Positions 40,203-48,137 of a stretch of 48,137 nt of DNA are shown here, one piece after another. The position numbers and the translations under genes were made by a program. Numbering within the stretch: position 1 is the first letter of the stretch; the number at the start of each line of letters is the position of its first letter. Source of the DNA: CAAGNP01 sp045603545 (GTDB taxonomy: Bacteria > Bacteroidota > Bacteroidia > Bacteroidales > UBA932); contig JAZUMG010000041.1 in the NCBI GenBank assembly GCA_045603545.1, forward strand, positions 1 to 48,137, written 5' to 3'. Below the pieces are notes generated by a model. That model searched no databases. It saw only the letters and a program-made list of their open reading frames with translations, and was not told the origin of the DNA.

Positions 40203-40997
40203 GTGAAAGCATACAAATACCAAGGTGCTGGCAATGACTTTGTCATTTTTGACAATCGCCAGGGAAATATCAATCTTGACGACTCGCAAATCAGACTCCT
40301 CTGCGACCGCCGCTACGGAATCGGAGCAGATGGGCTTATGCTACTCAATGCTCCAAAGAGCAGCGACCGCGATTTCGAGATGAAATTTTACAATTCAGAT
40401 GGTTTTGAGGGAGATATGTGCGGCAATGGTGCAAGATGTCTTGTTGCTTTTGCCTACCATAGGGGACTCCCATCTTTCAGATTTGATGCCCGTGACGGAT
40501 ATCACGAGGGATTTGTCCTAGAGGGGAGCAGCAAAAGATGCATCATCAGGGTAAAAATCAAAGATGTAAAGACCATCTACAAATACTCAGACAATATGTA
40601 CTATGCCGACACAGGTGTGGACCATGTGGTGCAGTTCCGTGACGATCTGGACACTATGGATATCGAGAAGGATGGCCCATACTGGAGATATCATAAAGAT
40701 TTCCCTAACGGCACAAATGTAAACTTTATCCAGGAGAAAGAGGATGGTCTGCATGTACGCACCTGGGAGAGGGGGGTCGAGGCTGAGACTTACGCCTGCG
40801 GTACAGGGTGCACAGCTTCTGCCATCACAGCATACAAAGAGGGGCTGAAATGTTGCACCATATCCGATGACGGCACCATCAAATACACAGTCAAGACACT
40901 TAAAGACACTCTGGCGATCGACTTCAAAGAGGATCTGACAAATGTCTACCTCACCGGCCCCGCCACGTTCGTCTTCGAGACAGATTTTGAATTCTAA
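40203..40997 (+). CDS. dapF: Diaminopimelate epimerase
   Basis: A 264-residue enzyme converting LL- to meso-diaminopimelate for lysine and peptidoglycan. GTG 40203-40205 is chosen because the family N-terminus (VKAYKYQGAGNDFVIFD) begins there, four bases after the lpxB stop; an in-frame TTG at 40176 would add nine Lys/Asn-rich residues inside lpxB. The two catalytic cysteines are in GDMCGNGARC (Cys73) and TYACGTGCTAS. The active-site tail is complete. Confidence 0.95.
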   Translation: MKAYKYQGAGNDFVIFDNRQGNINLDDSQIRLLCDRRYGIGADGLMLLNAPKSSDRDFEMKFYNSDGFEGDMCGNGARCLVAFAYHRGLPSFRFDARDGYHEGFVLEGSSKRCIIRVKIKDVKTIYKYSDNMYYADTGVDHVVQFRDDLDTMDIEKDGPYWRYHKDFPNGTNVNFIQEKEDGLHVRTWERGVEAETYACGTGCTASAITAYKEGLKCCTISDDGTIKYTVKTLKDTLAIDFKEDLTNVYLTGPATFVFETDFEF

Positions 40998-41004
40998 ACT
41001 AAAG

Positions 41005-41033
41005 CAAAAGCACCTATTCAATAGGTGCTTTTG
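41005..41033. terminator. Bidirectional terminator between dapF and the GLUG lipoprotein
   Basis: A perfect inverted repeat CAAAAGCACCTATT / AATAGGTGCTTTTG. The stem carries its own A- and T-tracts, so it works both ways. The last codons and TAG stop of the convergent lipoprotein gene are inside the stem. Confidence 0.88.
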
Positions 41034-44007
41034 TATATTGGAACGGACACGCTCTCAATTCGGGACGACCATTTCTGATTATCCAGTATTTTTCTAAATC
41101 AAGTTTGTTTTTCCAGTAGTCATCGCTACCCATCTCCTCTGCATAAAAAACATTTGTCCCTGATGGCCACTTGCTGTCACTCATGTACGTACCCTCCAGT
41201 GTATATATCTGTTCGTACTCCCAGGAAGAGCCCTCGTGAGTTCCGATAACGCCATTTCCGTGTGGAATATTTCCATAGTTTATACATATGGCTGTCACAC
41301 AGTTAAGATCCACACAACCCACGATACCTCCTGGACGGTGGTCCCCTTCATAAGATATATCACCATCATTGTAACAGTTCTCGATCTCTGAATTCTCTTC
41401 ATAAATGTCGATACCTTTCTCAAGATATCCCGCTACACCGCCAATATAAGCACTTGAGGATGAGGATGTCACTTCCCCATAATTGGCACACTCCCTCAAG
41501 CTGACATTCGGGGTATAATATGGTGACGAGCTTCCTATCTTACCGACAACTCCACCAATACACACCTTACCGCTGGTACCGGTACCCTCTACTGCTCCAA
41601 AGTTCACACAATACTGGACATTGCTATATGTTTGGGTGGATTCACCCAATATTCCACCGACACCGGTATAATTGGTGGTCGTGGAACCGGTAACAGTACC
41701 ATAGTTGGCACTATAATGTATCCTGCACCAGTCTTCACCTCCATCAGCCATCAGACCGACTACCCCCCCTATCTCCGACACTCCAGAGACATTGCCTACA
41801 TTGACACAGTATGTCACGTACGGCTCATCATCTTCTGCATACATCTTGCCTGCCACACCTCCGACATTGTCAGATCCTCTCACTGTCCCATAATTAATAC
41901 ACTCGCTCAGTTTTCCCCTGTTCTGGATCTCCCCTGCTATACCACCTGTATATGTCTGCCCCACTACATCTCCCTGGAAAGAACAGTCACTGATCGTGAT
42001 ATCATCCTTGAAATAGATCTGGCCAAAAACACCACCTGTATATTTGCCATTACCGGCAACATCCCCTTTTATATGGAGACCATTTACAGTAGATCTATCC
42101 ACCATGCCGACACCACCTCCGATAAAACTTATGGAAGCATTCTGGTCATAAGGCTTCACCTTGCCGTTAAAATTTGGGTAAAGGGTACTCTTCGATGGGA
42201 TGACAGGTGACGAATTGTCGATATCATAATTATTATCGGAATCAAGGTCTGAGGTGACCAGCTCACCTATGAGTCCACCCACTTTGTACGGCCCTTTCAC
42301 CTCCATAGTTCCGGAACCTATTTTACAGTTTGCCAATTTCAAAGCAGAATCGGTAACTTTACCTGCAACTCCCCCCACATAACCAAAATCTTCAGTATTA
42401 TGTGCCGATGTGACATTGGCCTCCACCGACACATCCTTCAGGGAGAGTACAGAACCGCTACTGTTGTCACCTGTCACCTCCCCGAACAGGCCACCGATCA
42501 TCGAATCACCCTTGATGCCATATGGTGACTCCATCACTGATGAGGAGCCAAAATAGAAGCCATCCAACTCAAACTTGCTATCATAATCCATTGACAACAA
42601 TCCTGATACCCCTCCCACATGGGTCTTCCCTTCCACCAAAGCTGTCAATTTCGAATCACTTATTGATATATATGTGTTTGGACACACTTCAGTCTCACCG
42701 AAATATCCGCCGACATATTTATCATCAGCTTTCACTGTCAAGACAATATCGGTATTCTTAATCACGGTATTGCCACTGAGATTCCCATATTTACCTGTAA
42801 TAATATGTCCTACTATTCCACCAATGAAATCAGGTGCAGAGAGGATCGATATGTCTGAATTGTTTATATTGGTCGAATGGTACAGTTTGAGCCCATAAAT
42901 CAGCAATTCAGACTCAAATGAGTGTCCCATAACCCCACCGACACGATCAGTTGCCCCCTTTACAAGAAATCTGTCAGAAAAAAGTGAACTGCCATCACTT
43001 CCGACTGTAGTGGTATTGAGTATAGTCACATCTGCACGATATGAGTCACCTATAATACCGCCTATATTAAAATCTCCATCTACTCTGATATTCAGTTTAC
43101 ACCCTTTGACAGTAAGGACTGCCGGATCTATTGCACATCCGATCAATCCTCCTATGGATGAATGGCCTTCCATAGAGCCGGAAACAGTCACATTTTCCAG
43201 AGAAACATCTCCATTAACATAACCTGTTACAGCACCTATATAATTGTATCCATCTTGGATGGAGATATCATCAATAATAAGATTCTTGATCACAGCACCA
43301 TTGGACAATCTGCTGAACATACCGATATAACTGTCATTCTCATTACCGCTTCCAATATATGACATATGTGAAATCGAGTTCCCCCCACCATCATACTTTC
43401 CTGCGAATGACTCAGAGCCCAAAGCACGTTTTTCGAGTCCTCCGCTGCTCCAGGAAATATCTTCTATCTGCTGAAAATATATCCCTGCACCATCTGTATC
43501 ATCACCACTCAGACAAAAGAAAAGATATTCCAGATCCTTGGCGGAAGCTATAATATATGGTGAAAATTCTGTACCGGAACCATTAAAGCCATCAGAATAA
43601 TTGTTCACGACGACATCATCGATAAAAGTAACCATTTCATCTTCAAAACGGACTTTATATCTCTTTATAAATTCGGTTTTGAAAGCAGATGAGGTGATTA
43701 TATATTCACCATCCGTAATAATCTTGTCGGCAGGGATGGATATTGAGACCTTCATCCTCTTTTTCACTATCTCACAAATGGCATCAAGTTCATAATTTCT
43801 GTTACCCCTGAGCTGAATAAGATTGATTTTGAATTGTTTTTCACTATCCACATTCCACAGGATGTCTGTGTAGAAAGTGGAGAGCCTGTGCCCGTCCATA
43901 ACCTCCAGCGAAGAGTTATTCCCTTCAGGCTCCAGAGAGGGAAGACAAGAGACCAATGAGGTCATAAGGGCCAAGGCCAATAGAATTGAAACTGATATTT
44001 TTTTCAT
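41014..44007 (-). CDS. Giant GLUG-repeat surface lipoprotein (997 aa)
   Basis: A lipoprotein with signal MKKISVSILLALALM to SLVSC (Cys21). Residues 25-145 form a beta-rich N-terminal domain. From about residue 150 (GTEFSPYIIASAKDLEYL, then FAGKYDGGGNSISHMSYIG) a long beta-solenoid begins with more than a dozen GLUG-type units of the form I/V-GG-I/V-x-G (IGGLIGCA, VGGVMGHS, VGGVAGK, IGGVVGLM and others). Such solenoids occur in autotransporter adhesins and Bacteroidota surface proteins. The end (DDYWKNKLDLEKYWIIRNGRPEL region) is a typical cap. It starts 15 bp after the paralogue at 44023, so the two are one operon. An adhesin or glycan-binding role is likely; the ligand is unknown. Confidence 0.85.
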   Translation of the reverse strand: MKKISVSILLALALMTSLVSCLPSLEPEGNNSSLEVMDGHRLSTFYTDILWNVDSEKQFKINLIQLRGNRNYELDAICEIVKKRMKVSISIPADKIITDGEYIITSSAFKTEFIKRYKVRFEDEMVTFIDDVVVNNYSDGFNGSGTEFSPYIIASAKDLEYLFFCLSGDDTDGAGIYFQQIEDISWSSGGLEKRALGSESFAGKYDGGGNSISHMSYIGSGNENDSYIGMFSRLSNGAVIKNLIIDDISIQDGYNYIGAVTGYVNGDVSLENVTVSGSMEGHSSIGGLIGCAIDPAVLTVKGCKLNIRVDGDFNIGGIIGDSYRADVTILNTTTVGSDGSSLFSDRFLVKGATDRVGGVMGHSFESELLIYGLKLYHSTNINNSDISILSAPDFIGGIVGHIITGKYGNLSGNTVIKNTDIVLTVKADDKYVGGYFGETEVCPNTYISISDSKLTALVEGKTHVGGVSGLLSMDYDSKFELDGFYFGSSSVMESPYGIKGDSMIGGLFGEVTGDNSSGSVLSLKDVSVEANVTSAHNTEDFGYVGGVAGKVTDSALKLANCKIGSGTMEVKGPYKVGGLIGELVTSDLDSDNNYDIDNSSPVIPSKSTLYPNFNGKVKPYDQNASISFIGGGVGMVDRSTVNGLHIKGDVAGNGKYTGGVFGQIYFKDDITISDCSFQGDVVGQTYTGGIAGEIQNRGKLSECINYGTVRGSDNVGGVAGKMYAEDDEPYVTYCVNVGNVSGVSEIGGVVGLMADGGEDWCRIHYSANYGTVTGSTTTNYTGVGGILGESTQTYSNVQYCVNFGAVEGTGTSGKVCIGGVVGKIGSSSPYYTPNVSLRECANYGEVTSSSSSAYIGGVAGYLEKGIDIYEENSEIENCYNDGDISYEGDHRPGGIVGCVDLNCVTAICINYGNIPHGNGVIGTHEGSSWEYEQIYTLEGTYMSDSKWPSGTNVFYAEEMGSDDYWKNKLDLEKYWIIRNGRPELRACPFQYTKAPIE

Positions 44008-44022
44008 GTATGATTTATTCTT

Positions 44023-46869
44023 TTAAAACATTTCTGATCTATAGGGGACAGGATATGAGAGTTTTTCACTTACAGAGGGGACAGTCCAGTATTGACTGTT
44101 CCACCCCTCATAGAGTGAGAAGTTATTTATCTCTGATTTATCCATCTCACTCCCAGCATCGTATTTTGTAGATCCTGAACTGAAGTAATATACCCCATCG
44201 AGAGGATAATATGGCACTACCGCCTCATCTCCGATAATATCACTCCAAGTACCTTCATTAAGTGTAAGTGATGTCTCCAGTGAATACTCCTTTTCAGCAT
44301 AACCTATTATCTGTCCGCCACGGCTGCTTCCAGGTCCATCACCTATGTTCAGGCAGTTTTTCACAGCCCCTCTCTGCTGAAGAAGCCCCACAATCCCACC
44401 AATCTTGTCACCATCCCCACCTGTTATTTTCCCCATATTTGTACACTGGCTTATTACAACCACATTGTCTGCATAATCTGTAGCACCTTTTATTATCGAA
44501 TTTGCCCCTCCCAGACAGGCAGCAGAGACTCCAAGCACCATCGGAAGTACTGCTGCAGAGGTTCCTGCGGTAGCGATAGTGGTAGCAATGGCTACGACAT
44601 CCACTACCAGTAGAATACCACCTGTGATGAGATATGTCAAATCGTGTTCCTCATTAAGCTCTTCTACCTCTTCAAGCCTTTCATTGAGGTCATCACTTAT
44701 ATTTTGATTGAACAACTTATTGTTCTCTTCGTTATTGATATCGTTTGCAAGCGACACTATAGCATCAGTATAATCGGTGGTAATCGGAGAGGTGGCCAAA
44801 GCATCCGGCAGAGTCGCAGAGCCCTCCTTTCTGATAGTCTCCATCTCTTCACTCAGCTGCTGTATACTCTCCTGAGTGAGATATTTGATATCTGCAGCCA
44901 GCTCCTCCACTTCGTGGTGAAGATACTCGTGAATTGTGTGGGAGAGAAAACCCACTTCAGCAATACTCATCACAGCATCTAACGCCACCTCCACAATCAT
45001 AAATGCAATTTTCTCCGTAACATGCTCCACCACACCCAGTACCGGTCCCAAAACTCCACCTACAAAGATCTGTATGACACCAAAGGCTATCTCAGCTTTA
45101 TTCATCGGACTCAGCTCCTGCTCTTTTCCGATCTCAGCCACAATACCTCCAATAGGGGTACTATTACCCGATACGGATCCATAGTTTGAGCAATAGTGGA
45201 CCATCATATAATCTTCAGAATAACCGACTACCCCTGCAGCGTGTGACCCTGTAGCAGAGATATATCCATAGTTCTGGGATACAGCCACCACACCGGTGGA
45301 TGCCTTGGCGGCAATTCCTGCCACATATGATGAGCCTGAGATACTACCTTTATTGATAGAATTCTCGATTACTGCCATAGAGGTATTTCCAGCAAGGCCA
45401 CCAATATAGTCAGTACCGCTCACTTTTCCTTTATTCAATGAACCGTAGCATCCGAACTGGCTCTCACCACATAGTCCACCCACATTATTCACACCATCTA
45501 TATCACCTTCATTTTTACAATACTTCAGAAGTACATTATTGAATAAAAAGCCATTGTCATCATATTTTATCCTCGTACTTCCTATGATACCGCCCACACC
45601 CTCATAGCCGGTTACAGATGAGTAGTTTTCACAAGCTGTAATATTGGCACACCTTGCTCCACCCACTATTCCCCCATAGGCTACATAAGAGGCATCACTA
45701 TTGGCTTTGGTCTTTGGACCGGTAACTTTTCCCTCCTTCAAGTTATAGGATGCACTTATCAACAATGTATCCCCATTGGCAATTATACCACCACCTCCGG
45801 CATTGAGGACAGTCACCTGGCTGCTGTTGGTACAGGCACTGATCACCACTTTTGACTCAAGTGCACCTGCACCTACCAGACCGCCAACATTATAATCACC
45901 TTTAATCAGGGAGCCCACTGACTTTGAATTGGCAATATTCAGGACAGATCTGGTATCCACTGCCCCTACAATACCACCCAATGAGATACATCCACTCAGG
46001 CCATAGACCTCTGAGCCGTTTACCTCGCAATTGAAAACCTGGGTAATATCCCTCTCTCCGGCATCTGAAACCACAATTCCAGCCAATACCCCTGCTCCGT
46101 AGGTTCCTACAATATATGAGTCTTTTATTACCAGATTATTTATAGTGGCACCACAAAGGAAGCCGAAAAGTCCTCTTCCTATAGTCTTATCTGAAGAGAT
46201 GGATTTCACCCCCTGAATAAAATATCCGTTGCCATCATAGATGCCACGGAACGGTTTGTTTACATCATAACCTATAGGGGTCCAATAGTATGTAGGATCG
46301 CACTGATACCCATAATAGAGCATGTCATTGGATAGGATATTGGTCATCTGTGAGAAATAGACACCCTCGGTGGGAAGTGAATTTGTAATATTCCTCAAAA
46401 TCTCAAGATGTGCAGCACAGGTGATAATGAAAGGGTCATTTTCTGTCCCTTCACCTGAAAGTCCATATTGGGAATTGTACTTATCAAGAATCTTATAGCC
46501 CCCATTCTCAACAAGGATTCTCATCCCCAGGCCAAAATTCTGGACTGCATGTCCCCCCGTTTCTCTCCCTTTGGGGACAGCATGCTCAAAGTAAAGAAGT
46601 CTGTACTCCCCATTTTTTAGACCTCCGTTGAGTTTGAATTTTGAATGATCCTTTCCCCTTTTGTGCAACACTTCACGCTTTATAATGTGCCCCTCCATAG
46701 TCTGGATATAACATATCATATCCTCTTCAAAAAGGGCTGATGTCTGCTCGCCAAGTTCAAATGTATCAAATTCTCCAAGATAATCATCTACAGAAAAGGA
46801 TGGAATCTCAGGGACACAAGAGGCAAGAACAGATATAAATAGTGCTGTTAAAAGCAAACGTAGTTTCAT
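44023..46869 (-). CDS. GLUG-repeat lipoprotein with an embedded hydrophobic/coiled-coil domain
   Basis: A 948-residue lipoprotein: MKLRLLLTALFISVLASC, Cys18 lipidated; ATG 46867-46869 is preferred over an in-frame ATG six codons upstream. The layout follows its neighbour (GTENDPFIITCAAHLEIL, FRGIYDGNGYFIQGV, then GLUG units such as LGGIVGAV, IGGLAGNT, IGGIVAEI). At about residues 585-795 the solenoid is interrupted by a helical insert: a hydrophobic stretch (VIQIFVGGVLGPVLGVVEHV), a long charged coiled coil (LAADIKYLTQESIQQLSEEM, ERLEEVEELNEEHD) and a second hydrophobic stretch (YLITGGILLVVDVVAIATT and AAVLPMVLGVSAACLGG). The repeats then resume (IGGIVGLLQQRG). Such an insert is unusual for a surface adhesin and resembles membrane-inserting toxin modules. 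Confidence 0.83.
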   Translation of the reverse strand: MKLRLLLTALFISVLASCVPEIPSFSVDDYLGEFDTFELGEQTSALFEEDMICYIQTMEGHIIKREVLHKRGKDHSKFKLNGGLKNGEYRLLYFEHAVPKGRETGGHAVQNFGLGMRILVENGGYKILDKYNSQYGLSGEGTENDPFIITCAAHLEILRNITNSLPTEGVYFSQMTNILSNDMLYYGYQCDPTYYWTPIGYDVNKPFRGIYDGNGYFIQGVKSISSDKTIGRGLFGFLCGATINNLVIKDSYIVGTYGAGVLAGIVVSDAGERDITQVFNCEVNGSEVYGLSGCISLGGIVGAVDTRSVLNIANSKSVGSLIKGDYNVGGLVGAGALESKVVISACTNSSQVTVLNAGGGGIIANGDTLLISASYNLKEGKVTGPKTKANSDASYVAYGGIVGGARCANITACENYSSVTGYEGVGGIIGSTRIKYDDNGFLFNNVLLKYCKNEGDIDGVNNVGGLCGESQFGCYGSLNKGKVSGTDYIGGLAGNTSMAVIENSINKGSISGSSYVAGIAAKASTGVVAVSQNYGYISATGSHAAGVVGYSEDYMMVHYCSNYGSVSGNSTPIGGIVAEIGKEQELSPMNKAEIAFGVIQIFVGGVLGPVLGVVEHVTEKIAFMIVEVALDAVMSIAEVGFLSHTIHEYLHHEVEELAADIKYLTQESIQQLSEEMETIRKEGSATLPDALATSPITTDYTDAIVSLANDINNEENNKLFNQNISDDLNERLEEVEELNEEHDLTYLITGGILLVVDVVAIATTIATAGTSAAVLPMVLGVSAACLGGANSIIKGATDYADNVVVISQCTNMGKITGGDGDKIGGIVGLLQQRGAVKNCLNIGDGPGSSRGGQIIGYAEKEYSLETSLTLNEGTWSDIIGDEAVVPYYPLDGVYYFSSGSTKYDAGSEMDKSEINNFSLYEGWNSQYWTVPSVSEKLSYPVPYRSEMF

Positions 46870-46901
46870 TATATTTTCCATCTTCAATCTTTTTACATGG
46901 A

Positions 46902-46931
46902 CAAATATAATAAAAGATTATAAAATATCAA
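46902..46931 (-). promoter_or_regulatory. Promoter of the two GLUG lipoprotein genes
   Basis: Minus-strand TTG (46929-46931), a 19-bp spacer and an exact TATATTTG -7 box (46902-46909), 33 bp upstream of the start. No promoter is seen between the two genes. Confidence 0.8.
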
Positions 46932-46949
46932 GAAAAAATATCCATTCAA

Positions 46950-47627
46950 CTACCTTGCACCAAAGATAGATGTACCAATCCTCACCATGGTACTACCCAT
47001 CTCCGTAGCGATATGGTAATCGCCGGACATACCGAAAGAGAGCTCTGAGAAGTTATCCAAGAATGGGTAACCTTTTTTCCTGATCTCCTCATTTAGGGCC
47101 AATAACTTTGAAAATTCTCCCCTGATCTGAACTTCATCGTCCACAAAAGAGGCCATAGCCATTAGACCACGGAAAGTAATGTTTGAAAATTTGTCCTGCA
47201 ACTCCTTGTCAGCAGACACTCTGTCAAGAAGATCCAGGATCTCGTCAGCGGAAAAACCTTGCTTGCTCTCTTCCTGAGCAATGTGCAGTTCGAGCAACAC
47301 CCCCACTCTATAACCGTTTTTACGTGCATACTCACCCACTTCGAGAAGAAGTCTCTCAGAGTCTATAGAATGGATAAGGGTAGTATAAGGTACCACCATT
47401 TTTATCTTGTTTGTCTGAAGGTGACCGATAAAATGCCACTCTATATCCTTAGGAAGGATCTCCACTTTCATTTTCAGTTCCTGTGGACGGCTCTCTGCAA
47501 AGATTCTCTGTCCTGCATCATAAGCCTCCTGGACAGCTTCGGCAGGTTTGAATTTGGAAACTGCCACCAGCTTGGTCGATGGCGGCAGTTCCTTATTGAT
47601 TTGAAGTATATTTTCTGCTATACCCAT
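46950..47627 (-). CDS. yggS: YggS-family PLP homeostasis protein
   Basis: A 225-residue single-domain PLP-binding TIM barrel (YggS/PROSC/YlmE). The PLP lysine is Lys25 in KLVAVSKFKP. The family blocks IEWHFIGHLQTNKIK and LSFGMSGDYHIATEMGSTMVRIG are present. The usual FGENRVQEL reads FAESRPQEL here, a mild deviation. These proteins keep PLP and amino-acid pools balanced. Its ATG directly abuts the yidC stop, so it is co-transcribed with yidC. Confidence 0.95.
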   Translation of the reverse strand: MGIAENILQINKELPPSTKLVAVSKFKPAEAVQEAYDAGQRIFAESRPQELKMKVEILPKDIEWHFIGHLQTNKIKMVVPYTTLIHSIDSERLLLEVGEYARKNGYRVGVLLELHIAQEESKQGFSADEILDLLDRVSADKELQDKFSNITFRGLMAMASFVDDEVQIRGEFSKLLALNEEIRKKGYPFLDNFSELSFGMSGDYHIATEMGSTMVRIGTSIFGAR

Positions 47628-48137
47628 TTATTTGCGTCTTTGTTGGGCCTGCTGCTGTTTAAGCATCTCCTGTTGTGCTTTTGCAGCCTCTTCAAGTCTT
47701 TGCTGGAATTTTGATTTTGGTTTGGTTTTGGCTTTTGCCTTGCTTGCCTGAATCTGAGCCAAAATCTTCTCTTCATCCACAAAGAACTTGCGAATTACCC
47801 AGGTCAATCCCATGGTGATAAGGTTTGAAAGCATGTAGTAGTAGCTCAATGCACTTGAGAGGTTGTTACAGATGAACAGCATCATTATAGGCATAAAGTA
47901 GAGCTGCATAGCCTTCATACCGGGCATCATATTGGCAGTATCGCCCTGCTGGTTAAGCATCGCTTTCGAGTAGAAATACATCGTTACAGCCACAAGTATT
48001 GCAAAGAGGCTGACGTGATCACCATACAAAGGCAATTTGAATGGAAGATCAATGATAGAGTCGTATGCACTCAAGTCATCAACCCAAAGGAAAGACTGCT
48101 GGCGTAGCTCAATAGAAGCAGGGAAGAAACGGAACAT
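47628..48137 (-). CDS. yidC: Membrane protein insertase YidC, C-terminal part (cut by window end)
   Basis: The last 169 or more residues of YidC/Oxa1. Visible are the late membrane helices (FAILVAVTMYFYSKAML, MQLYFMPIMMLFICNNLSSA, LSYYYMLSNLITMGLTWVIR) and the basic, Gln/Lys/Ala-rich cytoplasmic tail that contacts ribosomes (KAKAKTKPKSKFQQRLEEA). The large periplasmic domain and the start lie beyond 48137. It inserts inner-membrane proteins with or without SecYEG. Confidence 0.95.
   Translation of the reverse strand: MFRFFPASIELRQQSFLWVDDLSAYDSIIDLPFKLPLYGDHVSLFAILVAVTMYFYSKAMLNQQGDTANMMPGMKAMQLYFMPIMMLFICNNLSSALSYYYMLSNLITMGLTWVIRKFFVDEEKILAQIQASKAKAKTKPKSKFQQRLEEAAKAQQEMLKQQQAQQRRK

Noticed and set aside
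41632..42210. 192-codon plus-strand frame antisense to the GLUG lipoprotein
   Set aside because: The repeats give long open antisense frames; no start context or protein features support it.

Overview
The window reads as chromosomal DNA of a Bacteroidales-type member of the Bacteroidota. The evidence is: many exact matches to the phylum's -7 promoter box (TAnnTTTG), often with a TTG about 19-20 bp upstream; a FimA/Mfa-type fimbrial lipoprotein operon with DUF3575 proteins; GLUG-repeat surface lipoproteins; and typical Bacteroidota housekeeping genes (menaquinone methyltransferase, THUMP-like methyltransferase, LpxB, TrkH). Most of the window is compact and strand-coherent. I see no transposase, phage or CRISPR array.

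Layout. 1-600: the tail of an AT-rich unknown gene that runs toward the 3' side of a tRNA-Arg(TCT). 600-2150: ubiE and a YhhN-family membrane protein, separated by nested inverted repeats. 2238-3351: a 39-residue peptide gene followed by a fimbrillin-like lipoprotein. 3412-3586: a noncoding repeat element that runs into the ferritin stop codon. 3580-6733: ferritin, an orphan PfoR-type transporter, a patatin phospholipase and YbaK. 6738-13785 (minus strand): a five-gene packed operon (AspT-like transporter, HPr-kinase-like protein, S26-type peptidase, PqqD-like protein, ABC exporter), then a separate promoter, a 43-residue peptide gene and a fimbrillin-like lipoprotein. This resembles a ribosomally made, modified and exported peptide system, although no known ring-forming enzyme is present. 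13833-15965: a ClpB without its N-terminal domain.

16037-25956 (minus strand) is a fimbrial locus. In transcription order it holds a DUF3575 protein, a FimB/Mfa2-like anchor, three fimbrillin-like lipoproteins, a strong hairpin terminator, a second DUF3575 protein, a large OmpA-like protein and an outer-membrane protein. Its promoter is interleaved with the promoter of three tandem secreted bleomycin-hydrolase-type cysteine peptidases (26073-29557), which are followed by pssA. 30479-38162: sugar-phosphate mutase, THUMP-like methyltransferase, RecD-like helicase, TrkH coupled to an orphan HAMP sensor, and gapA. 38266-40997: surE-lpxB-dapF. 41014-46869: two very large GLUG-repeat lipoproteins, one with a hydrophobic and coiled-coil insertion. 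46950-48137: yggS and the C-terminal part of yidC, cut by the window edge.

The best candidates for something undescribed are the kinase/PqqD/S26/ABC operon with its adjacent small peptide, where a related peptide precedes another lipoprotein elsewhere in the window, and the GLUG lipoprotein with the embedded membrane-active-looking domain. All function statements come from reading motifs by eye; no database search was run.
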